A stretch of 64,000 nucleotides of DNA from Bacillota bacterium (GTDB lineage Bacteria > Bacillota > Clostridia > Peptostreptococcales > Acidaminobacteraceae). Position 1 is the stretch's first letter, and each line of letters starts with the position of its first letter. The stretch lies in assembly GCA_020161295.1 (NCBI GenBank), contig JAIUOA010000004.1, positions 124,001 to 188,000 of the forward strand. Reading direction: 5' to 3'. A program made the position numbers and the translations under genes. The notes below the pieces were generated by a model that worked only from the letters and a program-made list of their open reading frames with translations, did no database searches and had not been told where the DNA came from. Shown here piece by piece: positions 50,323 through 59,927 of this stretch.

Positions 50323-51671
50323 TGTACAAGCAGTTGATCGATAATCTCTTTACCCTCGGTGCCCAGAAAGGCTTTGAAGCACAGGAAATCTATATGCTAA
50401 AAAGTAAAAATGTTGAAATTTCCGTTTATGACGGTGAGATTGATAAATATAATCTATCGGAAGATGGTGGTGTATCCTATCGGGGCATCGTAGGTGGAAA
50501 AATGGGCTATGCCTACACTGAAATTTTAGACGCGTCACAGCTACAGATGCTGGTTGATGAGGCGTTTGGAAACGCTTCCGTCATCGAATCGGAGGATAAA
50601 GTATTTTTGCACGATGGCACAGGCGAGTATGCCGCGCTTGATAATTTTAACCCATCCCTCTCGTTAGTGCCCATGAAAGAGAAAATCGATTTCATGCTAG
50701 CACTTGAAGCGAAGGTAAAAGCTTTTGACCCGCGCATTAAAAATATCACCCATAACAGTTATGATGAAGTGGAAACCTACCGCTGGATTAAAAATACCAA
50801 AGGCCTGGACGTAGAAGATCGCGTGAATTACTGCCTCGCATATGCCATGCCTGTGGCAACAGACGGCGAAGATACACGTACAGGTATAGGTTACGCCATC
50901 TCCAATGATTTTTATGAGCTATCAGTGGATAAGATTGCAGAAGAATCTGCTAAGGACGCACTTCAAATGTTAGGTGCAAAAAGTCTTAAATCAAAAAAAT
51001 GCCCTGTGGTCATAAAAAACGAAACGTTTACACAGCTTTTTTCAGCGTATATGGGACTGTTTAGCGCAGAGCGCGTCCAGAAAAACCTGTCATCCATGGC
51101 GGGCAAACTGGAAACAGTGATCGCATCCGAAGTTTTGACATTGATAGATGATCCGCATCTTCATAAAGCGCTCGCATCATCACGATTTGATGCGGAAGGT
51201 GTCGCTACAGCTAAAAAGGCGATTATCGAAAAGGGCGTGTTAAAAACATTCCTGCACAACCTGAAGACCGCTGCTAAGGATGGTGTGGATTCCACTGGTA
51301 ACGCGAGTAAGGGATCTTATAAAGGAACCATCGGAATTGCTGCATCCAACCTCATCATTCAGCCGGGTAATCAAACGTTTGATGCGCTGTTGGAGGACAT
51401 TGAGGATGGCGTTTATGTCACTAGTTTGCAGGGGTTACATGCCGGCATCGATCCGATATCCGGTGATTTTTCACTACAGTGCTCCGGGTTTTCCATCAAA
51501 TCAGGTAAACTCGATTTTCCTGTAAGTAAGATAACAGTGGCAGGTAACTTCTTCGAAATGCTTAAGCAAATCGAAGCCTTTGCAGACGATTTTAAGTTTT
51601 CGATTTTTTCTTCGGATTATATGGGTTCAGCTTCGTGCAAAATAGGCGGTCTAACCATTTCGGGAGAGTAG
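50322..51671 (+). CDS. tldE: TldE/PmbA-type subunit
   Basis: A 449-residue partner of TldD without the HExxxH motif, as expected. NISVYDGEIDKYNLSEDGG-type N-terminus, GNASKGSYKGTIGIAASNLIIQPG and ISGDFSLQCSGFSI-KSGK are family marks. It starts within the tldD stop codon, so the two are made together. No precursor peptide gene is seen next to it. Confidence 0.93.
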   Translation: MYKQLIDNLFTLGAQKGFEAQEIYMLKSKNVEISVYDGEIDKYNLSEDGGVSYRGIVGGKMGYAYTEILDASQLQMLVDEAFGNASVIESEDKVFLHDGTGEYAALDNFNPSLSLVPMKEKIDFMLALEAKVKAFDPRIKNITHNSYDEVETYRWIKNTKGLDVEDRVNYCLAYAMPVATDGEDTRTGIGYAISNDFYELSVDKIAEESAKDALQMLGAKSLKSKKCPVVIKNETFTQLFSAYMGLFSAERVQKNLSSMAGKLETVIASEVLTLIDDPHLHKALASSRFDAEGVATAKKAIIEKGVLKTFLHNLKTAAKDGVDSTGNASKGSYKGTIGIAASNLIIQPGNQTFDALLEDIEDGVYVTSLQGLHAGIDPISGDFSLQCSGFSIKSGKLDFPVSKITVAGNFFEMLKQIEAFADDFKFSIFSSDYMGSASCKIGGLTISGE

Positions 51672-51684
51672 CGAGGAGTGCATC

Positions 51685-53025
51685 ATGGTTGATCAAGTGG
51701 TTTCGACCATTGATAAGTATGGATTAATCAGTCCAGGAGATACGATTGTCATGGGAGTATCAGGTGGACCTGATTCCATGGCAATGGCACACATTCTATT
51801 AAAGCTAAGAAATCAAATGCGACTTAAGCTGGTGGCTGTTCATGTGAATCACCTGCTTAGAGGTGATGATGCACACAGAGATGCCAGCTATGTGAAAGCC
51901 TTTTGTAGCGTCAATGACATCGTCTATCATCAGTTTGATGTGGATGTGACCGCACGATCGCTAGAGTTGGGAGAGTCGTTTGAAGCGGTTGGACGTAAAG
52001 TGCGATATGACTGCTTTGAAAAAGTCGTCTCGATTGAGAAAGCGGATAAAGTTGCATTAGCCCATCATAAGAACGATGTGGTGGAAACCTTTTTCATTAA
52101 TCTGGTGCGCGGTGCTGGAATTGAAGGTCTTAGCGGTATCGCTTATTCGCGAGAAGGAAAGATCATTCGGCCACTTCTGGACGTCACTCGGGCTCAAATT
52201 GAGTCGTATTGTGAGGCAGAGCAGTTGTCGCCGAGGATGGATGTTACAAATGATGAAAACCACTATCTGAGAAATCGTATTAGGAATCAGTTGATTCCCT
52301 TTATGAACACCGTCTTTGATGGTGATGTCGTCGGACCGATTGCACGTTCCACGGAAATACTAAAAATGGACCGCGCCTTTTGGGAGATACACGCCCAAAG
52401 GCTTTACCACCAGTGCTGCACGGAGCGTCATGGGGGTGTCTCCATTAACCTTAGCCACACGGCAACGCTCACAGAGATGGAGATGGTTCAGCTGGTTCGA
52501 CATGTCATCCGCCTTAAAAGGGGGAGCTTGTTGGATGTTACCATGGAAACGATCAACCGAATCGTTGGACTAAACCGCTCCGGTTCAAGAATTGACCTTG
52601 ATGATTCCTATTCGTTTATTAGAATGCATGAGCAGTTGGTCTTGGTACCGCGTATGGAGAACGACTGTATTGGCGAATTAAAGCTCAATTGGATAAGGGT
52701 CCCGATTGATGATAAAGCGCGTTATCAGCTGAATGAGGGCTGTGTTGCCATCGATGCGGATAAAGTAAAAGGACGACTTTCTGTACGAACGCGACAGCCA
52801 GGCGACCGGTTTGTCCCTCTAGGCATGACAGGCTCTAAGAAAATCAAAGACTACTTTATCGATGAAAAAATACCAGTGATTGAACGAGAAAAGATCTTAT
52901 TGGTATGTGATGAAGAAAAGATTATTTGGGTACAAGATAGACGAGTGAGTGAGCTTTGCAAAATTACCCAGGAAACACAAAACATCATAATTATGACTTT
53001 TGGACAACTTGTTGAAAGACACTAA
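51685..53025 (+). CDS. tilS: tRNA(Ile)-lysidine synthetase
   Basis: A 446-residue enzyme that modifies C34 of tRNA-Ile(CAU) to lysidine. The PP-loop motif is MGVSGGPDSMAMAHIL; VHVNHLLRGDDAHRDA, LAHHKNDVVET and the C-terminal VRTRQPGDRFVPLGMTGSKKIKDYFIDEKIP are typical. In Bacillus hprT lies between tilS and ftsH; here ftsH follows directly. Confidence 0.96.
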   Translation: MVDQVVSTIDKYGLISPGDTIVMGVSGGPDSMAMAHILLKLRNQMRLKLVAVHVNHLLRGDDAHRDASYVKAFCSVNDIVYHQFDVDVTARSLELGESFEAVGRKVRYDCFEKVVSIEKADKVALAHHKNDVVETFFINLVRGAGIEGLSGIAYSREGKIIRPLLDVTRAQIESYCEAEQLSPRMDVTNDENHYLRNRIRNQLIPFMNTVFDGDVVGPIARSTEILKMDRAFWEIHAQRLYHQCCTERHGGVSINLSHTATLTEMEMVQLVRHVIRLKRGSLLDVTMETINRIVGLNRSGSRIDLDDSYSFIRMHEQLVLVPRMENDCIGELKLNWIRVPIDDKARYQLNEGCVAIDADKVKGRLSVRTRQPGDRFVPLGMTGSKKIKDYFIDEKIPVIEREKILLVCDEEKIIWVQDRRVSELCKITQETQNIIIMTFGQLVERH

Positions 53026-53069
53026 TTATGCTAAAATAATATGATGTACACTCGACTAAGGAGGAAGCA

Positions 53070-55043
53070 ATGAATAAAGGTTTGAGAGGCGCCTCAATTT
53101 ACGTCATCATCTTTATCGGAATTCTCATCTTTGTTACGCTTAATGGCGTAAACACACAAAAGACAGCGGAATTGACCTACGATGATTTTGTCGGAAAATT
53201 GGAAAGCGATCAAATTAAAGAAGTTCAAATAGACGGAAATAAAGTGTCTGGTGAGCTACAAGATGGTACCATTTTTGAGAGCTATGTACCTAGTATGTTG
53301 GCGCTTAAAACGGGCGAGATGATTATCGAATACCAAGCGCAATCAGAGAGCTTTTCGGTTAAAGGCGTTCAGCCCGCAAACACACCATTTTGGTTGGATA
53401 TTCTACCGACCATTATTATGATATTGCTACTTGTGGTGTTCTGGTTCGTCTTTATGCAGAATTCTCAGGGCGGCGGATCAAAAGTCATGTCGTTTGGAAA
53501 GAGCCGTGCGAAGGTCGTTAAAGATTCTGCTCGCAAGATTACCTTTGCTGATGTGGCAGGTTTAAAAGAAGAAAAGGAAGAAATGCAGGAAATCGTCGAT
53601 TTCTTGAAATCTCCTCGTAAATATTTGGCACTTGGCGCTAGAATTCCTAAAGGGATTCTTATGGTTGGCCCTCCGGGAACGGGTAAAACTTACCTTTCAC
53701 GTGCTTGTGCTGGTGAAGCTGGCGTACCTTTTTATACGATTTCGGGTTCAGATTTCGTGGAAATGTTCGTCGGCGTTGGTGCGTCGCGTGTAAGAGATTT
53801 GTTTGAAGAAGCAAAGAAAAATGCGCCGTGTATTGTATTCATCGATGAAATCGATGCTGTTGGTCGTAGAAGAGGCGCTGGTTTAGGTGGTGGCCACGAT
53901 GAACGTGAGCAAACCTTAAATCAACTTTTAGTTGAAATGGACGGATTTGGTGATAATCAAGGCGTTATTGTCATCGCTGCGACGAATCGACCTGATATCT
54001 TAGACCCTGCTTTACTTAGACCAGGTCGATTTGACCGTCAAGTAATGGTGGGCGTTCCTGATATTCGTGAACGTGAGCAGATTATAAAAATTCATGCGAA
54101 GAATAAACCGACAGCTTCTGACGTCGATTTTGCTAAGCTTGCACAAAGCACGCCAGGTTTTACACCTGCTGATCTCGAAAATGTCATGAATGAAGCCGCT
54201 CTGTTATCCGCACGTAAAAATGACAAAGTGATTCGCATGGAGTCTATAAAAGAAGCGATCACTAAGGTGATTGCAGGCGTTGAAAAGAAAAGCAGAATTG
54301 TCAGTGAAAAAGAAAGACGACTCACTGCTTATCATGAAGCTGGTCATGCAGTGCTTGCAAAAGCGCTTCCTGATTCTGACCCCGTTCACCAGGTGACCAT
54401 TATTCCACGTGGTCGTGCTGGCGGGTTTACGATGCAGCTCCCTGAGGAAGATAGAAGCTATGCAACAAAAAAAGGCATGGAACGCGAGTTGATCATACTT
54501 TTAGGTGGTCGTGTCGCTGAAAGCCTAGTGCTTGGTGATATCAGTACAGGTGCACAAAATGATTTAAGCCGCGTAACGAAAATTGCCAGAGCGATGGTGA
54601 TGAAGTATGCCATGAGTGATAACTTGGGTTCCATGAGTTATGACACTGAAGACGAGGTGTTCCTTGGACGTGACTTTACGTCCATGAAGAATTTCTCAGA
54701 GCACGTAGCTGCAGAAATCGACCGAGAGGTTAGAAACATCGTTGATACGGCTTATGATAAAGCAAAAACGTTGCTTGAGGAAAACTTAGAAAAGCTTCAC
54801 ACAATTGCAGAGGCACTTCTTAAGTTTGAAACCATTAGTGGTGAAGAGTTCTTGATTGCTTTTGAAGATGGGCTTGATGCACTCACCTCCATGGTTGAGT
54901 CTCATAGAGATAAAATCGAAGAAGAACGCCGAATATTCAAGGAGCAAGAAGAACTTGAACGCAAGGCATTCGATGAACAAAACGCAAAGAAGGAAAGCGC
55001 TGAAAAACCAGTGAATCCTTTTGAACAGCAACCAGTTGAATAA
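53070..55043 (+). CDS. ftsH: ATP-dependent zinc metalloprotease FtsH
   Basis: A 657-residue membrane protease. Two membrane helices (about 9-25 and 110-130) flank an extracytoplasmic part. The AAA module has [18 protein letters not shown] and the [20 protein letters not shown] second region of homology; the protease has HEAGH. It degrades membrane and regulatory proteins. The charged C-terminal tail is usual. AGGAGG precedes the ATG and a terminator follows. Confidence 0.98.
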   Translation: MNKGLRGASIYVIIFIGILIFVTLNGVNTQKTAELTYDDFVGKLESDQIKEVQIDGNKVSGELQDGTIFESYVPSMLALKTGEMIIEYQAQSESFSVKGVQPANTPFWLDILPTIIMILLLVVFWFVFMQNSQGGGSKVMSFGKSRAKVVKDSARKITFADVAGLKEEKEEMQEIVDFLKSPRKYLALGARIPKGILMVGPPGTGKTYLSRACAGEAGVPFYTISGSDFVEMFVGVGASRVRDLFEEAKKNAPCIVFIDEIDAVGRRRGAGLGGGHDEREQTLNQLLVEMDGFGDNQGVIVIAATNRPDILDPALLRPGRFDRQVMVGVPDIREREQIIKIHAKNKPTASDVDFAKLAQSTPGFTPADLENVMNEAALLSARKNDKVIRMESIKEAITKVIAGVEKKSRIVSEKERRLTAYHEAGHAVLAKALPDSDPVHQVTIIPRGRAGGFTMQLPEEDRSYATKKGMERELIILLGGRVAESLVLGDISTGAQNDLSRVTKIARAMVMKYAMSDNLGSMSYDTEDEVFLGRDFTSMKNFSEHVAAEIDREVRNIVDTAYDKAKTLLEENLEKLHTIAEALLKFETISGEEFLIAFEDGLDALTSMVESHRDKIEEERRIFKEQEELERKAFDEQNAKKESAEKPVNPFEQQPVE

Positions 55044-55060
55044 GCGTGTGATTACAAGTG

Positions 55061-55092
55061 AACAAGATGGTGTAAGCCATCTTGTTTTTTTG
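55061..55092 (+). terminator. Terminator of ftsH
   Basis: AACAAGATGG (55061-55070) pairs with CCATCTTGTT (55077-55086), with a T run after. Confidence 0.9.
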
Positions 55093-55182
55093 AAAAAAAC
55101 TTCCATTTCGGGGTATTATAATGGTATTATAGTTTTAAAACATGCTCTAAAATCAATACATTCTAGTCATTGGAGGATTAAT

Positions 55183-55581
55183 ATGCATCATTTAAAAATC
55201 GGTGATCAGTTCACTTCTGAATTGATCGTTGAAGAAAGACATACAGCAGCTGCTTTTGGAAGCGGTAATCTATTCGTGTTTTCAACACCGATGATGATCG
55301 GATTAATGGAAAATGCCGCACTAAAATGTGCTGAAGCAGGTTTGGAAGAAGCATTCAGTACAGTGGGAACCCATGTGGATGTTAAGCATATGGCTGCGAC
55401 ACCTATGGGTCAAAAGGTCACTGCAACGGCAGAGCTTATAGAAATCGACGACAAAAAATTATTGTTCAAAGTGGAAGCCTATGATGAAGTGGAAAAAATT
55501 GGAGAAGGATTGCATGGTCGTTATATCATCCATGCGGAGAAGTTTCTTAAACGTGTGAATCAAAAGGCTGAAAACAAATGA
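55183..55581 (+). CDS. Hot-dog-fold thioesterase (FlK-like)
   Basis: A 132-residue hot-dog protein resembling the fluoroacetyl-CoA thioesterase-like family: FSTPMMIGLMENAALKC, TVGTHVDVKHMAATPMG and VTATAEL. The substrate is probably a short acyl-CoA but is not shown. The ATG at 55183 has GGAGG at 55172-55176. Its stop overlaps the fumarase alpha start by four bases (ATGA), which ties it to the fumarase operon. Confidence 0.82.
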   Translation: MHHLKIGDQFTSELIVEERHTAAAFGSGNLFVFSTPMMIGLMENAALKCAEAGLEEAFSTVGTHVDVKHMAATPMGQKVTATAELIEIDDKKLLFKVEAYDEVEKIGEGLHGRYIIHAEKFLKRVNQKAENK

Positions 55582-56420
55582 AAAGAATCCATATAGATGA
55601 GATTACCCTTGCTGTGAAAAACGCTTGCATTGACATCAATTATCAAATTGATGATAGAATAATGGAAGCGTTTAAGGAAGGTCTGGTGAATGAACGGTCA
55701 CCCATAGGCATCGGGATTATGAATGACTTGATTCAGAATGCGGATTTGGCAAAACACAAAATTGCACCGATATGTCAAGACACCGGGATGATCGTGGCAT
55801 TCGTAACGATCGGACAATCGGTTTTGATTGAAGGCGGAAGCTGTTCAGAGGCCATTCAAGCAGGTATTAGAGCGGGCTATAAAGAGGGCTTTCTTAGAAA
55901 ATCTGTAGTGACAGACCCGCTTATACGCATTAATTCGGGTGATAACACGCCCGGTATCGTCTATTATGATTTGGTGGAAGGCGATGCATTTGAAATAGAG
56001 CTTGCAGCTAAAGGCTTTGGCAGTGAAAACATGTCGAAATCATTCATGTTAAAGCCGTCAGATGGAATAGAAGGCGTGGTCGATTGTGTCTTAGAGACGG
56101 TAAGATCAGCGGGCTCAAATCCATGTCCGCCTATCATTGTGGGCGTGGGTATCGGCGGAACGCTGGATAAAGCAGCACAAATCGCGAAACGCGCATTGTT
56201 GAGACCGCTTGGCGATTCAAATGCACTGACACATATCTCAGCTTTGGAAAAGAGACTTTTAAGGGAAATCAATGCGTTAGGGATTGGCCCACAAGGTCTC
56301 GGAGGCGATACGACTGCGCTTGCAGTGCATGTGGAAGTTTTCCCTACACATATCGCAGGTTTACCAGTGGTGGTCAATATCAATTGCCACGCATCACGTC
56401 ATCATAAGATTACACTATAG
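55578..56420 (+). CDS. Fumarate hydratase class I, alpha subunit
   Basis: A 280-residue iron-sulfur dehydratase subunit. The three cysteines expected for the 4Fe-4S cluster lie in PICQDTGM, SNPCPPIIVGVGIGG and NINCHASRHH. The enzyme interconverts fumarate and malate; tartrate dehydratase is a related alternative. With the beta gene 12 bases downstream it makes a two-subunit enzyme as in many anaerobes and archaea. It fits the reductive branch toward succinate and propionate encoded further on. Confidence 0.93.
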   Translation: MKRIHIDEITLAVKNACIDINYQIDDRIMEAFKEGLVNERSPIGIGIMNDLIQNADLAKHKIAPICQDTGMIVAFVTIGQSVLIEGGSCSEAIQAGIRAGYKEGFLRKSVVTDPLIRINSGDNTPGIVYYDLVEGDAFEIELAAKGFGSENMSKSFMLKPSDGIEGVVDCVLETVRSAGSNPCPPIIVGVGIGGTLDKAAQIAKRALLRPLGDSNALTHISALEKRLLREINALGIGPQGLGGDTTALAVHVEVFPTHIAGLPVVVNINCHASRHHKITL

Positions 56421-56432
56421 GATTGAGGCTGT

Positions 56433-56984
56433 ATGAATGAGATAAGAATTAGCGCACCATTACTTGAAAGTGATGTCTTAAAACTTAAGGCAGGCGATCG
56501 CGTGTTGATATCAGGAACGATAATCACTGCGAGAGATGCTGCGCATATGAGGCTACTCCAACTAATTAAAGAAAATAAGCCATTGCCCATACGTTTAGAG
56601 GGACAGGTAATTTACTACGCAGGCCCGTCGCCCGCACCTGAAGGCAGACCAATAGGCGCGTGTGGACCGACTACCAGTTACCGGATGGATAAACTCACGC
56701 CACCGCTTTTAGCACTTGGACTCAAAGGGATGATCGGCAAAGGTGATCGTAGTGATGACGTCATTAAGTGTATGGTCGAGTTTGGTGCTGTGTATTTTGC
56801 AGCTGTTGGTGGCGCAGGCGCACTGATTGCAAGTGCGGTCCAAGCTGCGGAGGTCATCGCATTTGAAGATTTGGGTCCTGAGGCTTTGATGGCTTTGACT
56901 GTAGTGGATTTTCCCGCATTTGTTGCGATAGATGCCAAGGGAGCCGATATGTATCGGACGGAACCCATAAAATATAGAAGATAA
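56433..56984 (+). CDS. Fumarate hydratase class I, beta subunit
   Basis: A 183-residue partner subunit with SGTIITARDAAHMR, YYAGPSPAPEGRPIGACGPTTSYRMD and MIGKGDRSDDV, the swivelling substrate-binding domain of class I fumarases. It follows the alpha gene closely. Tartrate dehydratase beta is the main alternative. Confidence 0.93.
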   Translation: MNEIRISAPLLESDVLKLKAGDRVLISGTIITARDAAHMRLLQLIKENKPLPIRLEGQVIYYAGPSPAPEGRPIGACGPTTSYRMDKLTPPLLALGLKGMIGKGDRSDDVIKCMVEFGAVYFAAVGGAGALIASAVQAAEVIAFEDLGPEALMALTVVDFPAFVAIDAKGADMYRTEPIKYRR

Positions 56985-57000
56985 AAAAGGGGGAAATGAA

Positions 57001-57582
57001 ATGATTAGAGATTATTATAATGCAAATGCTTCAGACATGATCGAACACACGCTAAAACTTGATCTTCAACCGATTTATGTGAAATTTGAAAAGCACTTGA
57101 AACCCGGTGCTAAATTACTCGATGTCGGATTTGGGTCTGGTCGAGATAGCTTGCATTTTGAGAAGAAAGGTTATGATGTCGTTTCCATCGATTTTGCTCC
57201 TGAAGTGTATAGTAGAGGTAAAATTTTGCTAAACACGGAGGTTTTGCTCGTAGATGTACGCGATATCAGGTATCAAAATGAGTTTGATGCCATATGGGCG
57301 AGTGCCGTCTTGTTCCATTTCGGTGATGACGAGCTGGTTGATGTGATCGATAGATGTCGTGTCGCACTAAAGGAAAAAGGCGTGATGTACATTTCGTTTA
57401 AGTATGGGACAGATGAGCTGATTAGACACGGTCGATTTTTCAATGACTTCACCGAAGAAAAGTTTGAAAAACTGATGGAGAAAGTACCCGGTTTTACGAT
57501 TACAGAAATATGGCAAACCCAAGATGCCCGTCCAAGTCACAGCAACCAATACTGGCTAAATGTTATATTGACTAAAGAATAA
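57001..57582 (+). CDS. Class I SAM-dependent methyltransferase
   Basis: A 193-residue methyltransferase. The SAM loop LLDVGFGSGRDSLHFEKKGYDVVSIDFAPE is clear, followed by IWASAVLFHF. The N-terminal YYNANASDMIEHT region is found in a group of small methyltransferases of unknown substrate. AAGGGGG precedes the ATG. It is last in the thioesterase-fumarase unit and is followed by a terminator. Confidence 0.87.
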   Translation: MIRDYYNANASDMIEHTLKLDLQPIYVKFEKHLKPGAKLLDVGFGSGRDSLHFEKKGYDVVSIDFAPEVYSRGKILLNTEVLLVDVRDIRYQNEFDAIWASAVLFHFGDDELVDVIDRCRVALKEKGVMYISFKYGTDELIRHGRFFNDFTEEKFEKLMEKVPGFTITEIWQTQDARPSHSNQYWLNVILTKE

Positions 57583-57589
57583 TAGACGA

Positions 57590-57620
57590 AATCCGCGGTA
57601 GAATGCCGCGGATTTTTTTA
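57590..57620 (+). terminator. Terminator after the methyltransferase gene
   Basis: AATCCGCGG (57590-57598) pairs with CCGCGGATT (57606-57614), with a T run after. Confidence 0.9.
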
Positions 57621-57630
57621 TGGTTTCATT

Positions 57631-57650
57631 ATTGCAAGATTTCTTGCAAT
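57631..57650. promoter_or_regulatory. Near-perfect palindrome upstream of the mutase operon
   Basis: ATTGCAAGATTTCTTGCAAT has nine-base perfect arms around a two-base centre. There is no T tract, and it follows the upstream terminator. It lies about 150 bases before the mutase start and looks like an operator for a dimeric regulator. The mutase promoter itself is not clear to me. Confidence 0.55.
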
Positions 57651-57802
57651 CGTGGGACTGCTCAGAATTGTTATAAAGTTTATAGAAATGTCATCAAAGT
57701 ATACAATTATACTTTATGAAAACCAATGTATTTTAAAAGGATTTGTGATATTCTAGTAAAGGTATAACCGATGCGGTGAAAAAAGGTGAAGGAGGATTTA
57801 CG

Positions 57803-59479
57803 ATGTTTGATAAGAATCAAATCTCAATTCTTAAAGAAGCTGTAGATAAAGAGAATGCTAAAACGCAAGAAAAATTGCAAAAAAGACCTGAAAGAAAAGC
57901 GGTCTTTACCACAGGGTCAGGTGCACCTGTCAACAGATACTATACGCCAGTTGATATCGAAGACTTGGACTACATGGATGATTTGGGTCTTCCAGGTCAG
58001 TTCCCTTATACACGTGGTGTTCAGCCGAACATGTACCGTGGTCAATTCTGGACCATGAGAATGTATGCTGGATTTGCCACTGCTGAAGAGTCAAACAAGC
58101 GCTATAAGTTCCTGGTTGAACAAGGTTCAAGCGGTCTTTCTGTAGCTTTCGATCTACCTACTCAAATTGGTTATGATTCGGATCATCCTTTATCAGAGGG
58201 CGAAGTCGGAAAAGTCGGCGTTGCCATCGATTCATTAGCAGACATGGAAATCCTTTTTGATGGGATTCCACTAGATAAAGTAAGTACATCTATGACGATT
58301 AACGCGCCTGCATCTGTTCTTTTGGCGATGTATATTGCCGTGGCGGAAAAACAAGGTGTAAGTTCAGATAAGTTACGTGGAACGATTCAAAATGATATTT
58401 TAAAAGAGTACATCGCAAGAGGCACTTATATCTTCCCAACTGAGCCTTCAATGCGTTTAATCACCGATATATTTGCATACTGTTCAAAAGATGTTCCACA
58501 ATGGAATACGATTTCCATTTCTGGATACCACATCAGAGAAGCGGGCTCCACTGCAGCACAAGAGGTTGGTTTTACATTGGCAGATGGTATCGCTTATGTA
58601 GAAGCGGCTATCAAAGCTGGACTTGATGTTGATGCGATTGCACCTAGACTTTCGTTCTTCTTTAATGCCCATAATGACCTTTTAGAGGAAGTGGCTAAAT
58701 TTAGAGCAGCTAGAAGACTTTGGGCGAGAATCATGAAAGACAGATTCGGTGCAAAAGATCCCAAATCAATGCAACTCAAGTTCCATACGCAGACAGGCGG
58801 TTCGACACTCACAGCCCAACAACCTGAGAACAACATCGTACGCGTGGCTATTCAGACACTTGCAGCGGTCTTAGGTGGAACTCAAAGCTTACACACCAAC
58901 TCAAAAGACGAAGCCCTGGCACTTCCAAATGAAGATTCAGTTCGCGTTGCGCTTAGAACACAACAAATCGTTGCTCATGAAAGTGGCGTTACAGAAGTCG
59001 TAGATCCACTTGCAGGCTCATATTATATTGAAGCGAAAACGAAAGAAATTGAAGATGCAGCATACAACTATATTAAGAAAATCGATGAAATCGGCGGCGC
59101 AACAAAAGCCATCGATCTCGGATATATTCAACAGGAAATCATGGACGCTTCATATGATTACCAGAAGAAGGTCGAGTCTGGCGAGATTATCGTCGTCGGT
59201 ATGAATAAGTATCAAATTGAAGAAGAAGCACCAAAAGGATTGCTTAGAGTCGATCCATCTGTTGGTGAAATGCAAAAAGCTAAACTTGCTGAGCTTAGAG
59301 CAAAACGCGATAATGCGAAAGTCTCAAATGCACTCGAAGCATTGCGCACTGCATGCCAAGGCACTGACAACGTCATGCCGCTTATTTTGGAAGCAGTTCG
59401 TGCTTATGCGACACTTGGTGAAATTTGCGGTGTCATGAGAGAAGTGTTTGGCGAGTACCAACAAACTGTGAATCTTTAA
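57803..59479 (+). CDS. Methylmalonyl-CoA mutase, large (catalytic) subunit
   Basis: A 558-residue subunit of the split type: TIM barrel without the cobalamin domain. It interconverts succinyl-CoA and methylmalonyl-CoA. Tyr88 (WTMRMYAGF) and Arg206 (EYIARGTY) correspond to Tyr89 and Arg207 of the Propionibacterium enzyme, which bind the substrate carboxylate; isobutyryl- and 2-hydroxyisobutyryl-CoA mutases change these. [17 protein letters not shown] and [12 protein letters not shown] are typical. The ATG at 57803 follows AAGGAGGA; the in-frame start at 57776 lacks a site. The small subunit follows 21 bases on. Confidence 0.95.
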   Translation: MFDKNQISILKEAVDKENAKTQEKLQKRPERKAVFTTGSGAPVNRYYTPVDIEDLDYMDDLGLPGQFPYTRGVQPNMYRGQFWTMRMYAGFATAEESNKRYKFLVEQGSSGLSVAFDLPTQIGYDSDHPLSEGEVGKVGVAIDSLADMEILFDGIPLDKVSTSMTINAPASVLLAMYIAVAEKQGVSSDKLRGTIQNDILKEYIARGTYIFPTEPSMRLITDIFAYCSKDVPQWNTISISGYHIREAGSTAAQEVGFTLADGIAYVEAAIKAGLDVDAIAPRLSFFFNAHNDLLEEVAKFRAARRLWARIMKDRFGAKDPKSMQLKFHTQTGGSTLTAQQPENNIVRVAIQTLAAVLGGTQSLHTNSKDEALALPNEDSVRVALRTQQIVAHESGVTEVVDPLAGSYYIEAKTKEIEDAAYNYIKKIDEIGGATKAIDLGYIQQEIMDASYDYQKKVESGEIIVVGMNKYQIEEEAPKGLLRVDPSVGEMQKAKLAELRAKRDNAKVSNALEALRTACQGTDNVMPLILEAVRAYATLGEICGVMREVFGEYQQTVNL

Positions 59480-59500
59480 TGGACATTGAGGAGGATTAAA

Positions 59501-59899
59501 ATGGATAGACCAATTAGAGTTTTAGTTGCAAAGCCTGGGTTAGACGGACACGACAGAGGTGCTAAGGTAATCGCACGAGCACTCAGAGACGCTGGAATGG
59601 AAGTTATATATACTGGCTTAAGACAAACCGCTGAACAAATCGTCAATGCAGCGATTCAGGAAGACGTTGACTGCGTTGCCATGAGTATACTTTCAGGTGC
59701 GCATAATACACTTCTTCCTAAAGTAGTGGAATTATTAAGAGAAGAACAAGCGGAAGATATATTAGTCATCGGTGGTGGTGTTATTCCTGGTGAAGATATT
59801 CCTTATCTAAAAGAAAAAGGGATTAAAGAAATTTTCACTCCTGGGACACCAACACAAGTTACCATCGATTTTATCAAGGCAAATGTCAATATAAAGTAA
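59501..59899 (+). CDS. Methylmalonyl-CoA mutase, cobalamin-binding small subunit
   Basis: A 132-residue B12-binding domain. The base-off motif is DGHDRGAKV with the cobalt-ligating histidine; [10 protein letters not shown] and [11 protein letters not shown] complete the fold. It pairs with the upstream large subunit. GAGGAGG precedes the ATG at 59501. Confidence 0.95.
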   Translation: MDRPIRVLVAKPGLDGHDRGAKVIARALRDAGMEVIYTGLRQTAEQIVNAAIQEDVDCVAMSILSGAHNTLLPKVVELLREEQAEDILVIGGGVIPGEDIPYLKEKGIKEIFTPGTPTQVTIDFIKANVNIK

Positions 59900-59927
59900 C
59901 CAATTACGGGTGTTGAAAGAGGCAGAT

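Noticed and set aside
57583..57802. Cobalamin riboswitch before the B12-dependent mutase
   Set aside because: The 220-base leader holds a terminator and a dyad but none of the B12-box-like sequence or nested helices I would expect.
57803..59479. Isobutyryl-CoA or 2-hydroxyisobutyryl-CoA mutase as the identity of the large subunit
   Set aside because: The Tyr and Arg that bind the methylmalonyl carboxylate are both kept, and the epimerase and decarboxylase genes follow.
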